DNA from: Hymenochaete sp. R1
Taxonomy: Eukaryota; Basidiomycota; Agaricomycetes; Hymenochaetales; Hymenochaetaceae
Direction: 5' to 3'
Length of the DNA: 64,000 nucleotides
Assembly (NCBI GenBank): GCA_019400425.1
Contig: JAFREE010000031.1
Span: 124,001-188,000, forward strand
Shown here: positions 60,077 to 64,000 of the stretch, one piece after another
Layout: every line of letters begins with the position of its first letter
Position numbering within the stretch: position 1 is the first letter of the stretch
Made by a program: the position numbers and the translations under genes
The notes under the pieces: model-generated
Seen by the model: only the letters and a program-made list of their open reading frames with translations
Told to the model about the DNA's origin: nothing
Database searches by the model: none

Positions 60077-60588
60077 TCCCATACAACATGATTAATCTAT
60101 CCTTGCTCAGTCCGAGTCCTTCCATGATGCATATAGTCACCTCACTTGAATACCCCTTGCACACATTAGAGACCTTCAATTAGATATAGAATATGTAGAT
60201 TAGATGATCATGCATCTATTTTTATTTATCACAATTGGACTACTATATCGTACTAGACGTCAAAACAAATCGGAGAATGATACAAACACGATCGTCAGTC
60301 GTATGTGTGTCAATACAGGGTTTCGCGCGAAAGACAAGATGGAGGGAAGAGGGCAACGAAGAGCAGCTGTGTCGCAAGAACAACAATAAAACAAAATAAA
60401 TCTACAAACATTTCCCAGAAATATCGGAAAAAAATCGGATGAGCCCGAAAGCAAAACGGAAGAATGAAAGCGTCAACAGCGAATTATGGGCAGAAAGCGT
60501 GTTGTGTCAGTCTCGCGTGGGTTAAACATGTCAGGGAGAAGAAGGCGAAGTGAGATATGAGAAGAGTATCAGGTGTAAATTCATTTCT
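60077..60588. other. Intergenic region between convergent genes
   Basis: There are 512 bp of AT-rich DNA holding the 3' ends of the b5 gene and the PalI-like gene. I saw no further feature. Confidence 0.5.
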
Positions 60589-61803
60589 TCAGACATTGTA
60601 TGCCAGGTAGGGTGACGCTCGAGAGAACCGCCCGGGTCGTGCACATGCGCACCCGGCACCCATCGTCGCTACCAATAGCGCACCAACAGCGCCAACCGCC
60701 ATCCATATCTACAAAACAGAACACAATCCCTCAGCGCACCGATCAAAAAAAGCGGAAAAGCAACCCAAACTCACACAATTCCCCAACCCAGCCTCATACC
60801 CCGAATCCCGGAACATCTTCCTCGCAGGCACGAACAGCGCCAACGCAAATGCCAATGCCAACACTGCAGCTGACAGCGCCAGGCTCACAAAAAGCGAGTA
60901 CACGGGACTCGGAAACGTATACGCGAATCGGTAATTGGCGTATGTCCCATTTGCATCGTATTGCGGTCCCCCGGGACCTACGGGCGCGCCGCCGTTGTAT
61001 GGGTACCCGGGCGTACCTTGGGGGTAAGGGTATGTGTAGGGTGTGTAGGGGGAATAAGGTGGGTAAGGGGCGTAGGTGTAGGAGTTGCGATGGGTTGTTG
61101 AATGGTGGTGGTGGTGCCGGTGGGGATGGCGGTATCGGCAGAGGGTGAAGAGTTGGGGTATGAGGGAGAGAAGGGCGATGAAGGTGAGGCCGGCGGCTGT
61201 TAAAGATAGTCATGAAATAAGCTGGGCAATGGCGAGGAAATGGTGATACGATGAAGGTGAGGAATATGGGCACGCACCAATAGGAAATATCACTAGCGCC
61301 TTCGTCAACCACGCTGGCTGCAACTCAGGTTGCCAATCAATACCCAACCTAAAATACCAATCGTCAAAGCATCATCTTCAGTCTCAGAATCTTCCACCCA
61401 TCCCGAAAAACAGAGACATTAGTAGAAGGAAGCACCTACCCTTTTGCGGAACAGCTCTCCCCCTCTTCGACAGGACACCATCCCCATAACCCGAACCGTA
61501 CCCCACCAGCTTGACTCGTAGAGAGAAAGAAGAACGTCCGGACGAGAGGTGATGAGAGGGTTGGTAGGAGTCTGTGTATATGCGCATCCATGCGATTGCG
61601 ACAGGCCCCGATTGCCGAAGTGCGTTTTTCGGCGAAGGTATGAGCAGACGAGGCAAAACGTATGTAAGTAAGCGCGAAGAGCGCGTAGAATAAGTGCTAC
61701 GATAAGAATTGTGTCTGAATACGAAGAAGATGGATAGAAACACGCACAACAGGACGAACGCAGCCGTCACCAACAGGAATGCAAAGAACGGCGTCAAAAA
61801 CAT
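60589..61803 (-). CDS. PalI/Sur7-like four-helix membrane protein
   Basis: The product is 309 aa; exons in transcript order are 61803-61744, 61696-61440, 61348-61278, 61196-60775 and 60708-60589. Parts: a first helix (MFLTPFFAFLLVTAAFVLLC); an extracellular part with FGLWGWC and a second Cys (GESC), the signature of PalI/Sur7 proteins; LVIFPIAAGLTFIALLSLI as second helix; a His/Tyr/Pro-rich loop; SLFVSLALSAAVLALAFALA as third helix; and a final helix (GAVGALLVATMGAGCACA). PalI/Rim9 and Sur7 relatives act at the plasma membrane in pH signalling or eisosome formation. The splice after exon 1 is the weakest step, because the following ~100 codons have an open alternative frame; the rest is firm. 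Confidence 0.75.
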
Positions 61804-63129
61804 CCCTGCACAGGGTACGAGTTGAGATGCAGGATAAGAGCACGACTAGGTCCAAACTTTTTCCCCCTTATCTCTATCCCTAAAACCGAAAGCTGGTTCT
61901 TGAGCTTATCCCTGATTTTATGTGAAGGGATAAAAGTCGCCGCTGCAGCCTTGCCTGGAGCGCCTAGTGTGGAAAGTCGGAGGCACGAGCGAGACTCAGA
62001 CGTCGTATCGTGAGCGTGAGTGTTCGTAACTTTTGTTTTCGTTGATTCGTAATAGAGCTTTCCTTATCGACGTCAACGCTTGACCCCAGCAGGCGCAAAG
62101 AGATAATGAAGATGAAGAGGGTACGGGTCCAAGCCAGTGCCAGCACCTCTCGAACTCCGAGCCCGGGCTCCGCGTACAACGTCAACGTTTGGATATAAGT
62201 TTGTCCTTATTTGGATGCCAAAGAGCGCTCGCCGCTCACCTCCGATTCACACGGCCAACTCGCGTCATCAATTACGGGCGTGTTTGTTCTTATTATGGCA
62301 CGACGCGCGATGGACCCGCCCCGCCACAGACGCGTCGATGGCAACGCGTTTTAGTTTTATGGATCCTGAGCCTCACAACTCTTAATCGAGATTTAGGTTT
62401 GAGAAGATAGAATGGCGTTTGTCTGGAGTTCAAGCTTGTGTTCGGTAGTAAAACAAAAAAAGAGAAAGAGAGAGAAAGAGGAGGCCAAGTCAAGAAAGTT
62501 AAAAGAGAGACGAGTACACATGAAGTGTCGTCGTAAACGCGACGGATAAACGTAGAAGGAAAGAGATAGTCGAGAGAAGATTAAAGAAGACAAGCTAAGG
62601 GAGAGACAATGGGAAGTGTCAACCACCATAGATAAGAAGATAGATATCGGAATAGATAATTCAGGAAGAGGTCACAAACAAACAGATAGTAGATAGATCA
62701 TTGATTGCAAATGCAACAAAACGTGTGTCGTTTCCTGATAGATAGTGAATGGTAGATAGTCTCGAGTTTGTACCCTTTCAATGAAGAAAAGACCCGATTG
62801 AAGTTCTCGGCGTAGTGCCTGACCCCAGCCCTAACCCCAACCCTTACCGCCAGTTGTAACTTCATTCCCAGTTGGTTACCCGTGTATTTGTTTGAATGAT
62901 GCCGCGTTTATCGCTGAACTTTGCGTGAAATTGACAAGTGCCATCGTTTGCGTTGAGCCGGGAAAAAGTCGAAGCGATACCCCACAGTCGTCTACCATGT
63001 AGGGCCTGTGATGCAAAAAAAAAATGAAAAAAGGGGGAAGAGGGGGTTGAAAACAAGATAGCGAAATTACAAACAAAAATGGGGAGAAAGCAGTGATAGA
63101 CAATCGTACAATGGAGAAACACGTAGTAT
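61804..63129. other. Intergenic region, no gene recognised
   Basis: There are 1.3 kb without a defensible gene. The part 62440-62620 is strongly purine-rich on the + strand. A CCCTAA-like run (about 62821-62848) is too irregular to be telomeric. The rest presumably holds the promoter of the PalI-like gene and the 3' UTR of the gene at the right edge. Confidence 0.45.
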
Positions 63130-64000
63130 TCACTCTCCGTCAAAACTACGCCTCAAAGGAGATCCAACACCAACCACAGGTGCCCCCAACCCTGTTAGCC
63201 CGGATGAGGTTTTCGATGACATCGCAGACGTTCCGAGCTGGGAGAGCGAGGCGGGTGAGGGGAAAGTGAAACTGGATTGAGCCGTTGCCGGGTGAGGTGA
63301 AGGATTAGGGTTGTTGCTGGGACGTGAAAAGGGGTAAGACCTGGCATAAGAGGCGTTGGAAGGTGGAGGCGAAGGCACCTTTCTTCTCGTCCGCTCCCAT
63401 TCTGCACGTGCTCCCACCGATGAGTCCGTTAAAGCTGAAGATTGAAGTTGCATTTCCGACAACGGTCTCGTGACAGCCATCATCGGACTCGAGCCCGGAG
63501 AATGAGGGGCATTGTCATTGGTCTTGCCCTCGACATGCCTATCGCTTCTGGACGCGTCCACTTCCATCGGAGTTGGGGCCATAGGCACCGACGATGACCC
63601 CACGAAATGCTCCCGGCTATCCGATACAGAAACTTGATTCCCCGTACGCGAACTTCCCAGCTCAGAGTGCCCAGACCCCAACCCACGACCGGCGCCTGAG
63701 GACGAAGGAAGTGTCGGGCCCGGGACCAGTTTTTCTCCAATATTCAATATCGCACCTCCACCGTCCCGATTGGCAGCCCCCGTTGGCGTCGGGCTAGCTG
63801 TTCTCGACTTTTGTTTCGTATTAATTGATTCGGCGGGATCTTCTAACCAGCCCACAGTCTGTACGCTACCCGTACTCCCAAAACTCGAGAAAGGGCTATT
63901 TATGCCTATACCACCGCGTTGTAGCCCTCTTCCACCACCGCTGCTCCGCGGACTAGCTAGATCGTCTTCGTCTTTCGACGAAATGTGAGATCCTTCGAAC
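63130..64000 (-). CDS. Ser/Pro/Gly-rich protein, 5' part outside the window
   Basis: The minus-strand frame is open from 64000 down to a stop at 63130-63132. The ~290 residues seen are low-complexity (Ser, Pro, Gly, Asn), with short folded-looking pieces (MAVTRPLSEMQLQSSALTD; ARAEWERTRRKVPSPPPS) and the end GVGSPLRRSFDGE. No family is recognised. The N-terminus and any upstream exons lie beyond the window edge. The opposite strand also has open frames, as expected for such composition. Confidence 0.55.
   Translation of the reverse strand, partial: FEGSHISSKDEDDLASPRSSGGGRGLQRGGIGINSPFSSFGSTGSVQTVGWLEDPAESINTKQKSRTASPTPTGAANRDGGGAILNIGEKLVPGPTLPSSSGAGRGLGSGHSELGSSRTGNQVSVSDSREHFVGSSSVPMAPTPMEVDASRSDRHVEGKTNDNAPHSPGSSPMMAVTRPLSEMQLQSSALTDSSVGARAEWERTRRKVPSPPPSNASYARSYPFSRPSNNPNPSPHPATAQSSFTFPSPASLSQLGTSAMSSKTSSGLTGLGAPVVGVGSPLRRSFDGE

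Noticed and set aside
62821..62848. CCCTAA-like telomeric repeat
   Set aside because: Units are irregular (CCCAGCC, CTAACCC, CAACCC) and few; the flanking genes continue on both sides.
1..64000. CRISPR arrays, bacterial operons, tRNA and rRNA genes
   Set aside because: The sequence is fungal; no regularly spaced repeats were seen, and I could not identify any tRNA with a clear B box and cloverleaf by eye. A tRNA scan would settle the latter.

Overview
The window looks like a piece of an Agaricomycete (mushroom-forming basidiomycete) nuclear genome. Genes are dense and interrupted by many short GT-AG introns of about 47-70 bp. There are several NACHT-WD40 (STAND/NLR-type) genes, a secreted two-cupin oxalate decarboxylase, a PalI/Sur7-type membrane protein and an intron-rich Yvc1-type TRP channel. 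I rebuilt the exon structures by hand from splice sites, phase and comparison between paralogs. No RNA evidence was available.

Layout: (1) 1-3606, a NACHT-WD40 gene cut by the left edge. (2) 3607-11343, long gene-poor DNA with a 263-bp foldback element and simple repeats, holding one seven-helix membrane protein gene (6158-7895). (3) 11344-23974, two tandem full-length NACHT-WD40 genes (NLR-2, NLR-3). (4) 24445-27916, PHO88/SND3 and an SLM1-like BAR-PH gene. (5) 27917-35459, mostly empty sequence around the 16-exon oxalate decarboxylase (31515-33837). (6) 35460-48478, a compact block: a coiled-coil tail-anchored protein with an EF-hand-like N-terminus, an unidentified 527-aa protein, DNA polymerase delta subunit Pol32/POLD3 with a PIP box, an unidentified 251-aa protein and an 18-exon Yvc1-type TRP channel. 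(7) 49852-57570, the third full-length NACHT-WD40 gene (NLR-4), followed head-to-tail-opposed by a gene whose central part resembles the MLKL-type four-helix bundle. (8) 57974-64000, an unidentified 241-aa protein, a cytochrome-b5-domain protein, a PalI/Sur7-like protein and a Ser/Pro-rich gene cut by the right edge.

The main theme is the NLR family. The three complete paralogs share ten exons with the same order and phases and nearly identical lengths. They encode a beta-rich C2-like start, a helical segment, a NACHT NTPase, about 14 WD repeats (two seven-blade propellers separated by a basic insert) and a conserved C-terminal cap. All lie on the + strand among housekeeping genes, as expected of an expanding non-self-recognition receptor family. 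The MLKL-like helical gene next to NLR-4 and the KASH5-like architecture of the 901-aa coiled-coil protein are the two other observations most worth testing.
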